Source: Hymenobacter sp. 5317J-9 (GTDB lineage: Bacteria > Bacteroidota > Bacteroidia > Cytophagales > Hymenobacteraceae). From it: a stretch of DNA of 64,000 nucleotides. Position numbers and translations under genes: made by a program. Below are positions 51,411-57,953 of this stretch, in pieces (the first letter of the stretch is position 1; each line of letters begins with the position of its first letter). The notes below the pieces were generated by a model. It was not told the DNA's origin and searched no databases. It saw only the letters and a list, made by a program, of their open reading frames with translations. The stretch is from positions 3,968,001 through 4,032,000 of the forward strand of contig NZ_CP095050.1 in the NCBI RefSeq assembly GCF_022921075.1. Reading direction: 5' to 3'.

Positions 51411-52811
51411 TTACGCTCCGTCCATCCGCACGATTTTCGGCGTGAACGAGCCCAGCACGTCCACCAACTCGCGCTGGCTGGCCATCACGGTGTGGATGTC
51501 CTTGTAGGCCATCGGCGCCTCGTCGAGCCCGCCCCCGATGAGCTCGATGCCGTGCTCGGCCAGGTGCTTGCGCACGCCCGATTCGGTCAGCTCCGCCTTG
51601 GCCCGCGTGCGCGACATGAGCCGCCCGGCGCCGTGCGAGGCCGAAGCCAACGACTCCGCCAGCCCTTTACCGCGCACGATGAAGCCAGGGGCCGTCATCG
51701 AGCCGGGGATGATGCCGAGCACGCCTGCGCCGGCCGGCGTGGCGCCTTTGCGGTGCACCACCACCTCGCGGCCATCGGCCAGCCGCTCTTTCCAGGCGAA
51801 GTTGTGGTGGTTTTCCACCTTGGCCAGGGGCCGTTCGCCCAGAGCTTTCGCCAAGCGCTGGTGAATCTGGGCGTGGCAGGCCGAGGCGTAGTCGCCGGCC
51901 AGGTTCATGGCCGCCCAGTACTCCTGGCCGGCTTCGGTGTCGAGGCCGAGCCAGGCGAGGTGCTGGGCTTCGGTGGGCAACTGGCACACGTCTTTGGCCA
52001 GGCGGGTGTAGTGCTCGGCAATGCCGGCGCCTAAGCCCCGCGAGCCGGAGTGCGACAGCACGCCCAGGTACTGGCCCACCGGCACGCCCAGCTCGTTTTC
52101 CGCTTCGGTGATTTCGACAATGCCGAATTCCACGAAGTGGTTGCCGGAGCCGGAAGTGCCCACTTGCTCGGCGGCTTTGTCGCGCTTGTTTTTCAGGAAA
52201 GGAATTTCCAGAAACTCGTCGCGCTCCAGCACGGCCGAGGCCAGGCGTCGCCCCCGCTCCCAGCCCCGGCCGGAGCCGAAACGGGTGTTGTTAAGCAGCA
52301 CCGTCCGCAGTTCCTGCACGCGCTGTGTGAGGTACTTGGGCGGCAAATCAAACACCGACAAAGCCATGCGGCAGCCAATGTCGACGCCCACGGCATAGGG
52401 AATCACCGCGTTGTCAGTGGCCAGCACGCCGCCGATGGGCAGGCCGTAGCCGTGGTGCGCGTCGGGCATGAGGGCCCCGGCCACGGTCACGGGCAGTTTC
52501 ATGGCCGTTTCCATCTGGTGGATGGCGCTGGGGTCGATGTGCTCGGCGCCGAACGTGGCGTAGGGCTTGCGCTCGACCAGGGCAATGTGCCGCGAGGGTG
52601 CCGGCAGCAAGGCCGCCGCGGTATGGCTCCAGTCGAGGTCGGTGAGGTAGTCTTTGGGGTTGGCTAACAGTTGACCTAGCAACGCAAGCTGGTCGGTTTG
52701 AGAAAGTTTTTTGAGGTGCTTGCGCTGCAATTGCGCGAGGGCAAGCCCGATGGCCCGGCCTTCGGGAAACCCGAGGGTGCGAAGGTCGTTGCCGCGTAAA
52801 AGAGTGGCCAT
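51411..52811 (-). CDS. rtcB: RtcB RNA ligase
   Basis: 466 residues from the ATG at 52811; the longer frame runs through a repeat. Typical RtcB landmarks: AGALMPDAHHGYGLPIGGVLATDNAVIPYAVGVDIGCRMA near residues 114-150 with the metal-binding Cys, GSGNHFVEFG near 225, LSHSGSRGLG near 255, KVENHHNFAW near 330, and SASHGAGRLMSRT near 395, whose His takes up GMP. RtcB joins 2',3'-cyclic phosphate ends to 5'-OH ends, the ends left by tRNA anticodon nucleases, using GTP. Directly upstream on the same strand is the Y-RNA-like array, then TROVE and PcfJ-like genes. Confidence 0.95.
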   Translation of the reverse strand: MATLLRGNDLRTLGFPEGRAIGLALAQLQRKHLKKLSQTDQLALLGQLLANPKDYLTDLDWSHTAAALLPAPSRHIALVERKPYATFGAEHIDPSAIHQMETAMKLPVTVAGALMPDAHHGYGLPIGGVLATDNAVIPYAVGVDIGCRMALSVFDLPPKYLTQRVQELRTVLLNNTRFGSGRGWERGRRLASAVLERDEFLEIPFLKNKRDKAAEQVGTSGSGNHFVEFGIVEITEAENELGVPVGQYLGVLSHSGSRGLGAGIAEHYTRLAKDVCQLPTEAQHLAWLGLDTEAGQEYWAAMNLAGDYASACHAQIHQRLAKALGERPLAKVENHHNFAWKERLADGREVVVHRKGATPAGAGVLGIIPGSMTAPGFIVRGKGLAESLASASHGAGRLMSRTRAKAELTESGVRKHLAEHGIELIGGGLDEAPMAYKDIHTVMASQRELVDVLGSFTPKIVRMDGA

Positions 52812-52831
52812 GAAATGGTCGTTTGCACGAA

Positions 52832-52856
52832 GTAGAGACGCGACACTTCGCGTCTC
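52832..52856. repeat. family-3 palindrome (GAGACGCG...CGCGTCTC)
   Basis: The 22-base palindrome GAGACGCG-acactt-CGCGTCTC lies between rtcB and the array. The same sequence forms the arms of 54044-54147 at the other end of the array. Confidence 0.8.
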
Positions 52857-52894
52857 AATCGTTGGGATGAATAAACTGAATAAATAGATAAAAA

Positions 52895-53033
52895 CGGGCC
52901 GGGCAACAAGGCACACCGCCCACATATGTGCTCTAACCAACTGAGCTACCGCGGGCCGAAACCCACGAGCCGGACTCGAACCGGCGACCCCATCGTCCGA
53001 AGCGAAGTATGGCGGTGCTACGGCACCGGCCCG
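52895..53033 (-). ncRNA. Y-RNA-like unit 7 (Arg-TCG-like loop, best tRNA body)
   Basis: Outer stem CGGGCCGG/CCGGCCCG (arms 53026-53033 and 52895-52902), then UGCCGUAG at 53018-53025 facing CUUGUUG at 52904-52910, and inner helix CACCGCC/GGCGGTG. Next AUACUUCG and an anticodon-like loop CTTCGGA (52996-53002), then a full T-arm GCCGG-TTCGAGT-CCGGC (52969-52985), then an acceptor-like stem TCGTGGG/CCCGCGG closed by a 6-base loop instead of free ends, then TA and a D-arm with stem GCTC/GAGC (52930-52946). The order is that of a circularly permuted tRNA. It ends with TTTTT, so it may terminate the array. Confidence 0.8.
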
Positions 53034-53048
53034 TTTTATCAGACAAAA

Positions 53049-53129
53049 ACCGGAGCGACAAACGGCCCACGCAACGGGCCCAAAGCCCGACGTGACAGGT
53101 CAGAGTCGCGCTTGCCTACGGCATCCGGT
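53049..53129 (-). ncRNA. Y-RNA-like unit 6, divergent
   Basis: Outer stem ACCGGA/TCCGGT (arms 53124-53129 and 53049-53054), 5' loop UGCCGUA, then helix GGCAAGCG/CGTTTGTC and an internal hairpin CGGGC-tttgg-GCCCG. The 3' loop CUUGUUG is not recognisable. No tRNA arms are seen. It is followed by TTTTT on the minus strand. Confidence 0.55.
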
Positions 53130-53136
53130 AAAAAAA

Positions 53137-53209
53137 TGAGAAGGATGATAAACGCGCAGCCACTTGGTTTTTTCAGTACGAAGTATGGCAGCACTACGAC
53201 ACCTTCTCA
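53137..53209 (-). ncRNA. Y-RNA-like unit 5, minimal hairpin without tRNA body
   Basis: Outer stem TGAGAAGG/CCTTCTCA, 5' loop UGUCGUAG, inner helix TGCTGCC/GGCTGCG with one mismatch, then AUACUUCG and only a short A-rich loop (TACTGAAAAAACC) in place of the tRNA-like part. The 3' loop has the usual ten bases but a changed sequence (CGUUUAUCAU). Seven Ts follow on the minus strand (53130-53136), so it ends as a good terminator. A minimal Y RNA of this array. Confidence 0.7.
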
Positions 53210-53216
53210 ACCCGCT

Positions 53217-53367
53217 CCCTGCCCGGGGCAACAAGCGCCCGACCTCCTAGTCCTGCTCTACCACTGAGCTACGGCGACAGCCTTGCGGCAACTTCCGGCG
53301 GGATTCGAACCCGCGACCTGGGCAATCACAATGCGAAGTATGGCCGGGCTACGACACCCGGACAGGG
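53217..53367 (-). ncRNA. Y-RNA-like unit 4 (His-GTG-like loop)
   Basis: Outer stem CCCTGTCCGGG/CCCGGGCAGGG (11 bp, one wobble), 5' loop UGUCGUAG, 3' loop CUUGUUG, inner helix CCCGGCC/GGTCGGG. Then AUACUUCG and the anticodon-like loop TTGTGAT (53325-53331, GTG = His), variable segment AGGTC, full T-arm GCGGG-TTCGAAT-CCCGC (53298-53314), and after an irregular acceptor-like segment a complete D-arm GCTCAGTGGTAGAGC (53255-53269). The acceptor halves pair poorly, so it could not be a normal tRNA. Confidence 0.78.
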
Positions 53368-53379
53368 ATTGGGCTAACA

Positions 53380-53530
53380 TGTATTGGGGCAACAAGCAGC
53401 AGGCGTCTATTGAATAGCGCGTCTACCAATTTCGCCACCCGTAGCGGTTAGGCTTTGGGACGGGATTTGAACCCGTAGGTCTTTACAGAACTACTTCCCG
53501 AAGTATCGCCCGCCTACGGCACCCAATACA
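53380..53530 (-). ncRNA. Y-RNA-like unit 3 (Tyr-GTA-like loop, Leu-like D side)
   Basis: Outer stem TGTATTGGG/CCCAATACA, 5' loop UGCCGUAG, 3' loop CUUGUUG, inner helix GCGGGCG/CGCCTGC. Then AUACUUCG, an anticodon-like loop CTGTAAA (53482-53488, GTA = Tyr), T-arm ACGGG-TTCAAAT-CCCGT (53460-53476), an acceptor-like stem CCC..AGC/GCT..GGG with a two-base mismatch, and a D-side segment GGTGGCGAAATTGGTAGACGC like that of tRNA-Leu (53419-53436 and beyond). The anticodon side looks Tyr-like and the D side Leu-like, so it is a chimera or a degenerate copy. Confidence 0.75.
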
Positions 53531-53537
53531 AGCTTTT

Positions 53538-53692
53538 CGTTTCCGGAAGGGGCAACAGGCGCCCGGCCAACTGGTGCGGCCCTACCCATTTGCATTCGCC
53601 CTGCCCTGCGGCAGCACTTCGGGAGTCGAACCCGCGACCGCACCTGAGGTTGGTGCGAAGGAAGGCCCGGCTACGGCACCCACCCGGAAACG
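53538..53692 (-). ncRNA. Y-RNA-like unit 2
   Basis: Outer stem CGTTTCCGG/CCGGAAACG with a two-base bulge and GGG/CCC, 5' loop UGCCGUAG, 3' loop CCUGUUG, inner helix CCGGGCC against GGCCGGG with one bulge. UUCCUUCG replaces AUACUUCG. A perfect 6-bp hairpin CGCACC-AACCTCA-GGTGCG (53639-53657) has the size of an anticodon arm but lacks T at position 33. T-arm CGGG-TTCGACT-CCCG (53620-53634) is 4 bp. The closing stem CTGCC-gcag-GGCAG takes the acceptor place; no clear D-arm follows. Confidence 0.68.
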
Positions 53693-53708
53693 TATTTCAT
53701 CTCGGCTT

Positions 53709-53854
53709 CATCCGCAAATTCAGGGCAACAAGCGGCTGGCGTGTCAACCGCGGCCGAGGCTGCGGCAGGGGATTCGAACCCAATCTCTCTGATTAACAGT
53801 CAGATTTCAACCAACGAAGTATCGCCCGCCTACGGCACCTGAACCATGCGGATG
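53709..53854 (-). ncRNA. Y-RNA-like unit 1 (Asn-GTT anticodon arm)
   Basis: Outer stem in two parts, TGCGGATG/CATCCGCA and TTCAGG/CCTGAA with a small internal loop, then UGCCGUAG facing CUUGUUG and inner helix GCGGGCG/CGCCAGC (one mismatch). After AUACUUCG comes a complete anticodon arm TCTGA-CTGTTAA-TCAGA (53788-53804), anticodon GTT = Asn, then a T-arm GGG-TTCGAAT-CCC (53769-53781) and the acceptor-like CCGCAGCC-tc-GGCCGCGG. The D side is reduced. It is the first unit after the TROVE gene. Confidence 0.75.
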
Positions 53855-53945
53855 CCGCCGAGGTGGAACGGGCTACCGCAGCGGGTGCCCGTTCCGGTCG
53901 GCGACTGCCCTTTTGGGCAGCCGTCGTCCTAATCGTGGAGTCATG
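53855..53945 (-). ncRNA. structured RNA segment upstream of the array
   Basis: On the minus strand two strong hairpins follow each other: CTGCCC-AAAA-GGGCAG and GGAACGGGC-(13 bases)-GCCCGTTCC, the latter extended by GCCGA/TCGGC. No T-run and no tRNA or Y-type motif. It may be the leader that separates the array from the TROVE transcript, or a degenerate unit. Confidence 0.4.
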
Positions 53946-54043
53946 GTTGTAACGTCATACGCGTGTTTTTTATTCTATTTTGCACAGTAGCCCGAAATAA
54001 CTGGCACTGGCAGAGGGGGTAATTATTTAGAAAACCTCATTGC

Positions 54044-54147
54044 GCTGTAGAGACGCGACACTTCGCTTCTCGGCGGTTGCGCCGTTCGAATGTCATTCGA
54101 GCGTCATCGTTCAATGCTGAGACGCGAAGTGTCGCGTCTCTACAGCG
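54044..54147. repeat. family-3 inverted repeat between TROVE gene and array
   Basis: Arms of 29 bases (CGCTGTAGAGACGCGACACT left and its inverted partner right at 54119-54147) around a 46-base centre that holds a smaller palindrome (TTCGAATGTCATTCGA). The arm core GAGACGCGACACTTCG equals the palindrome at 52832-52856. Confidence 0.85.
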
Positions 54148-54194
54148 CGGCGGCCGGGGGTTCCGCTTTATTGCCCGGCCGTTCAGCTTGGTTA

Positions 54195-55721
54195 TTACAA
54201 TTCAATTTTCTCGATTTCGGTGAGCGCCGAGCCGCCGTTGTCCAGGGCCTGGAGCACGTCGAACACCTTGTCGGACCAGCCGGCGATGAGGGCCACGCCC
54301 GTTTCGGGGCGCACCTCCAGCGGGGCGGTGCCGTGCCCGGCCAGGTCGAAGAGGTAGAGGCGGGCGCCGGGGGCCACGGTGCGGCGGTACTCGGTCCATT
54401 CCTGGGCCAGGGTGCCGCCGTCGCCGGTGCTGTTCCACAGCTGCACGTCGGTGAAGAGCATCACTTTATCCACCACTTCCTGGCGCTGGCGCAGGTCGCG
54501 CAGCACGAGGTAGCCGTTGGTGGAGTAGCCCACTTCGCCCTCGCGCTGGTAGAACGCCTCCACGTTGCGGAGCACCGGCCCGCGGGGCAGGCTGATGCGC
54601 TTCCACGTGTTGCCGAACATACCGGTGACGACGTTCTGGCAGCGGCTCTGGAGCAACATGCCGAGCACAAGGCTCACGTCGTAGAGCAGCACTTTGCTGC
54701 GCGCCGAAATGGGCTGTTGCATGGAGCTCGACACGTCGCAGGCCACTACCACGCGGGTGTCGTGGCCAAAGCCGCGCAGGTTTACGGCGCTGTGCGCGAT
54801 GGCCGTTTCGAGGGCCGCCAGCACGCCGGCAACGTGGCCGCTCTGCACGTTTTTCACCTCGCGGTAGGCGGCCAGGAAGCGGAACGGCAGCTGCTTGCTG
54901 CGCGCCACCGCAAACCGGTCGGCCAGGGTGTCGCACACCCGCTCCATGGCCTGGGCCGATACGTTGGCTTCGAGGAGGTTGCGGAGGTTGCGCAGCAAGG
55001 CCATGTAGCCCAGCTTGCCGCTGGCAATGAGTGTTTCCCAGGTGCTGCGAACGGCCGTTTGCCGGTCGGCCTCGGTGGCGTAGGTGCCCTGCCCTACCGC
55101 CGACAATTCGGTTTCCCAGGTGTAGGGCGTGGGCAGTTCACCGCGCACCAACTGGTCGAACAAGGCCTGCTGGGCCGCGTCGCGGGCTTTGGGGTGCACC
55201 ACGAACAGGGCATCGCGCAAGCGCACCGCCCCGGCGCGGTCGTACTTGGCCAGCTGGTAGCCGTCGAAACGGTTGAAGCTGATTGCCAGGCCTTTTTGCA
55301 GCTGCTTGGAAACGCGGTTGAGGATTTTGGTCCCGCCGCGGCCGTTGGCCTGCGCGTAGTACGCCAACAATTCCGTGATTTCATCGGGGCGCTGCACCAC
55401 CCGGGCCACCAGGCGGCTCAGGAGGTTGTCGCCGCGGTGCAGGCGGGCCAGCTCCACGCACAGCACCAAAGGCACCGAGCGCAAGTGCAGGCTTTCGCGG
55501 GCATACACCGCTAACTGAGTTACGAACAGAGGGTCGTTTTTAGCCACTAATTCGCGCAAACGCTCCAGGCGGGTATCCGCTTTTTCGTAGAACAAGTCGC
55601 TGAGCGCGGCGGTAGCCACGGCGGCGTACAATTCAACCTGGGGCGTGAGGACGAAGGCAGCTGCGCCCTCGTGGTTGACGGTAGTAGGAGCACGGTCTCG
55701 GGAGAAGAAGTTGAAGCGCAT
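54195..55721 (-). CDS. rsr: TROVE-domain Ro60-like RNA-binding protein (Rsr)
   Basis: 508 residues. The TROVE domain is seen from residue 15 on: VNHEGAAAFVLTPQVELYAAVATAALSD, RLRELVAKNDPLFVTQLAVYAR near 55, and RFDGYQLAKYDRAGAVRLRDALFVVHPKARD around 150-180. The C-terminal VWA-like domain has the metal site DVSSS near residue 328 and FTDVQLWNS near 425. Ro60 forms a ring that holds misfolded RNAs and binds Y RNAs at its outer face; bacterial orthologues work with RNases and are often next to RtcB. Here the Y-RNA-like array lies directly downstream on the same strand, and a PcfJ-like gene is upstream with a 50-base gap. Confidence 0.92.
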   Translation of the reverse strand: MRFNFFSRDRAPTTVNHEGAAAFVLTPQVELYAAVATAALSDLFYEKADTRLERLRELVAKNDPLFVTQLAVYARESLHLRSVPLVLCVELARLHRGDNLLSRLVARVVQRPDEITELLAYYAQANGRGGTKILNRVSKQLQKGLAISFNRFDGYQLAKYDRAGAVRLRDALFVVHPKARDAAQQALFDQLVRGELPTPYTWETELSAVGQGTYATEADRQTAVRSTWETLIASGKLGYMALLRNLRNLLEANVSAQAMERVCDTLADRFAVARSKQLPFRFLAAYREVKNVQSGHVAGVLAALETAIAHSAVNLRGFGHDTRVVVACDVSSSMQQPISARSKVLLYDVSLVLGMLLQSRCQNVVTGMFGNTWKRISLPRGPVLRNVEAFYQREGEVGYSTNGYLVLRDLRQRQEVVDKVMLFTDVQLWNSTGDGGTLAQEWTEYRRTVAPGARLYLFDLAGHGTAPLEVRPETGVALIAGWSDKVFDVLQALDNGGSALTEIEKIEL

Positions 55722-55771
55722 GTTTGAAGGGGTGGGATTTGAATGTTACAGATTTAGTTGACAGTGGCGCG

Positions 55772-57067
55772 TTAGTCCTGCCAGTCAATGCCGACGTGTT
55801 TCGACAGCACCAGGCGGGCTTCATTGAGCCATTGCATCATCCAGATGTGCTCCTGCGGAGTCATCCAGCGGTTGTATTTGCCGCGCACCTGCACCACGGT
55901 GCGGTGGGCGGTTACTTCGATGGTCAGGCCACGGGTGCCGTCCACGGTCAGTGAGAAGATGCCGCAGCGGCCCAGGCGGCACGATTGCAGGTAAGTAGCC
56001 ACGCAGTTGCGCTGCGCGTTGCCTTCTTCCTGCAGCTGGCCAGCAGTGGTGAGCTGCTCGATGCGCACCGGCCCGGCCAGAAAATTGGCCACCGGCAACC
56101 CGCCCCAACTGGTATCGGGGGAAGCAGTGCCGCCCGATTGGCGACGCTCCCGAGCCGAGCCACGATGCCACTGTTCGCTGTGAGCCAGCACAGAAGCCAT
56201 GCTGCGCCCTTTGAGCGTGAAGCCCGGCTGGGCCGGCTCCGGCCCAATGCCCACGCTGCGCTTCTGATGAATCCAGTCGCAGACGGGACCAAAATGGCAC
56301 GGGTCGACCATGGGCGCGGCTACGAAAAAGTCCACTACGCTCAGCCAGAAGGCATCATCAACTAGGGGTGCCCGGCCCAGGCGCGATTCCATCACCGGGC
56401 CCCACCACGCCAGCGCGTCGCGGGCGGCGAGTTGGGCGTAGCGCAGGGCCTCGCGGAAGGTGCAGCCGGCGGGGGCTTCCCGCATGCCGTGCTCCAGCCG
56501 TTTGCTGAGGCGCACGGGCAGCCGCGGAAAGCTGCGCAGCGAATGCCCCTGCCCCAGGTGCACAGTCAAATCGGGCAGGTTCACGCCGTCTTCCACCAGC
56601 GTCGGGCGCGTCCAGGATTCAATCAGCCATTCCGGCGTGTTGCCGTAAGGGTCGAATAAATGCCGGACCAGGCTGGTTAGCTGCCGAAACACGTTATTGC
56701 TCTTGGGCTTCCAATCAGCCACCTCACGTACTCGCTTGGCATACCGTTCGGTTAGAGCTGCTACGCTTTGGACCAGTTCGGAGCGGTGCAACAGCCCCGT
56801 GCGTTTAGAAGCCAAGGCCCGCAACGCGCCCAAAATGTTGCCCTCTTCCGCGCCGGTGCGGCCTACCACGCAAGCCGCGTACAGCTGCGCCAGGGCCGAA
56901 TCGACGCCCAAGGCTTCGTAAAGCGCATGGGGCGAGCCGAAGGAAAACATGTATTCTATTTGCTTAGACTGAGGCCAATTGCGCCAGTCGACGTGTCGCG
57001 AAAGCGCGACACCGGCCTGTTTCCAGCGGTAAGCTTCCGCCGAAATCGGTTTGTTACGGTTTGCCAT
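55772..57067 (-). CDS. PcfJ-domain protein
   Basis: 431 residues from the ATG at 57067; the longer frame has no sequence resemblance. The N-terminal 250 residues are helical and unassigned (WRNWPQSKQIEYMFSFGSP; WLIESWTRP). The C-terminal PcfJ-like domain reads EGNAQRNCVATYLQSCRLGRCGIFSLTVDG near residue 350 and ends RTVVQVRGKYNRWMTPQEH: the HCV-like/NCV motif, the FSL strand and the Q..GKYN motif fit the family. PcfJ proteins are known from conjugative plasmids and from conflict or RNA-repair loci; the activity is unproven. It lies 50 bases upstream of the TROVE gene, probably first gene of this operon. Confidence 0.8.
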   Translation of the reverse strand: MANRNKPISAEAYRWKQAGVALSRHVDWRNWPQSKQIEYMFSFGSPHALYEALGVDSALAQLYAACVVGRTGAEEGNILGALRALASKRTGLLHRSELVQSVAALTERYAKRVREVADWKPKSNNVFRQLTSLVRHLFDPYGNTPEWLIESWTRPTLVEDGVNLPDLTVHLGQGHSLRSFPRLPVRLSKRLEHGMREAPAGCTFREALRYAQLAARDALAWWGPVMESRLGRAPLVDDAFWLSVVDFFVAAPMVDPCHFGPVCDWIHQKRSVGIGPEPAQPGFTLKGRSMASVLAHSEQWHRGSARERRQSGGTASPDTSWGGLPVANFLAGPVRIEQLTTAGQLQEEGNAQRNCVATYLQSCRLGRCGIFSLTVDGTRGLTIEVTAHRTVVQVRGKYNRWMTPQEHIWMMQWLNEARLVLSKHVGIDWQD

Positions 57068-57424
57068 AAAGCGGGGGCCTGCCCGCGGGCAGTGCCTAGC
57101 TAGAAGGTGAAGGGGAGGTGGGCGCACGAAGTCGGCAACCCGTTTTCTGTCGTTGTTGGGGCCACTCATAGCGGCCACGGCGTTTAGAATCGGCCACTAC
57201 TTGCAGTGGCCGTACCGCACCAGGCGGAATTAAAAAGGAGCTGAATACGTGGAGACGCATGGTGAAAAACTATTAGCTAAGCGTGAGTAACAAGGAAATT
57301 AATGCAGGTAATTGCGGCTGATTAATTAACCATTCTGCAATCAACCATTAATTCAATTTGAATTAAACGCACCTCTCCTGTTCAAATAAAAACGGCGTTT
57401 TATTTGCGAAGTAATTACACGAAA

Positions 57425-57451
57425 AAGCCCGGCTTTTACTGGGCCGGGCTT
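57425..57451 (-). terminator. intrinsic terminator, minus-strand oriented
   Basis: Stem AAGCCCGGC / GCCGGGCTT with a 9-base loop; on the minus strand it is followed by TTTTTC. It would end a minus transcript coming from 57630 or beyond. Confidence 0.65.
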
Positions 57452-57634
57452 GTCTGGTTCGTGGGGTTTACGCCGAGGCTATCGACGTTTCCGACAAAGA
57501 AGAGAAGCACGGCCGCACCGATTCCAGAGGCCGCAATCGGGCCGTTTCGAGAACTGCTTGGGCAGGTAACTGGGGCGGATATTAGGCATGGGGTGAAAGA
57601 GTTAAGCGGTTGATAACCGGCTGGCAACAAAAAA

Positions 57635-57654
57635 CCCGAGCTTGTGGGCTCGGG
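57635..57654 (-). terminator. intrinsic terminator after the 26-residue ORF
   Basis: Stem CCCGAGC / GCTCGGG with a 6-base loop, followed on the minus strand by TTTTTTG. It lies 28 bases after the small ORF stop. Confidence 0.7.
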
Positions 57655-57681
57655 CGGTGTCAGGTTTCAGCAGAGCTGAAA

Positions 57682-57762
57682 TCAGGCAAACGTACCGAGC
57701 GGAAGCAGCCGACCGGGCTGCATCTTATCCGAATTGCTGGTGAATAGTTCGTGGCGGTACAT
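57682..57762 (-). CDS. 26-residue peptide gene with its own terminator
   Basis: A short frame beginning MYRHELFTSNSDKMQPG and ending LGTFA, preceded by an AT-rich promoter-like stretch and followed by a clean intrinsic terminator. Composition is polar with two basic residues near the start and a Pro/Leu-rich end; no membrane segment. The unit of promoter, short ORF and terminator fits a small protein gene or a leader peptide; I do not recognise it. Confidence 0.4.
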   Translation of the reverse strand: MYRHELFTSNSDKMQPGRLLPLGTFA

Positions 57763-57953
57763 GGTTGTTTGCTTTTGGTGCGACAAAGGTTTGCAATTAA
57801 TTTTTATTGCGCAAATTATTTTCGAAATAATTTTTAAATATTTTTCATAAACCACAAATTGGCCCGAATAAACCAGATTTTATGCGCAACAAATCCGAGC
57901 TGTTTTATTACCATCAATAAACTCCACCTCCGCATTTCGGGTATTACGGCCAC

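Larger units (their letters stand above)
57068..57953. other. 886-base intergenic region between PcfJ-like and HDAC-like genes
   Basis: AT-rich around 57270-57420 and 57780-57850, so it probably holds the promoter of the PcfJ-TROVE operon (first half). The second half holds a 26-residue ORF (57682-57762, minus) and two minus-oriented terminator hairpins. Two overlapping frames at 57404-57630 begin with TTG and are not convincing. Confidence 0.5.

Noticed and set aside
52895..53854. Seven functional tRNA genes or a tRNA array
   Set aside because: T-arms and D-arms look authentic, but in every unit the 3' side precedes the 5' side, the acceptor stem is closed by a loop or mispaired, no CCA is encoded and conserved non-tRNA motifs frame each unit. 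Normal tRNA genes are excluded; permuted maturation would need proof.
52895..53854. CRISPR array (regular repeats)
   Set aside because: The recurring motifs are short (8-10 bases) and lie at the ends of structured units of unequal length; there are no identical 25-40-base repeats, and no cas genes.
57404..57630. Two overlapping short frames (69 and 64 codons) upstream of the HDAC gene
   Set aside because: Both need a TTG start; the minus one does end inside a terminator, so it is not excluded, but sequence alone is too weak.
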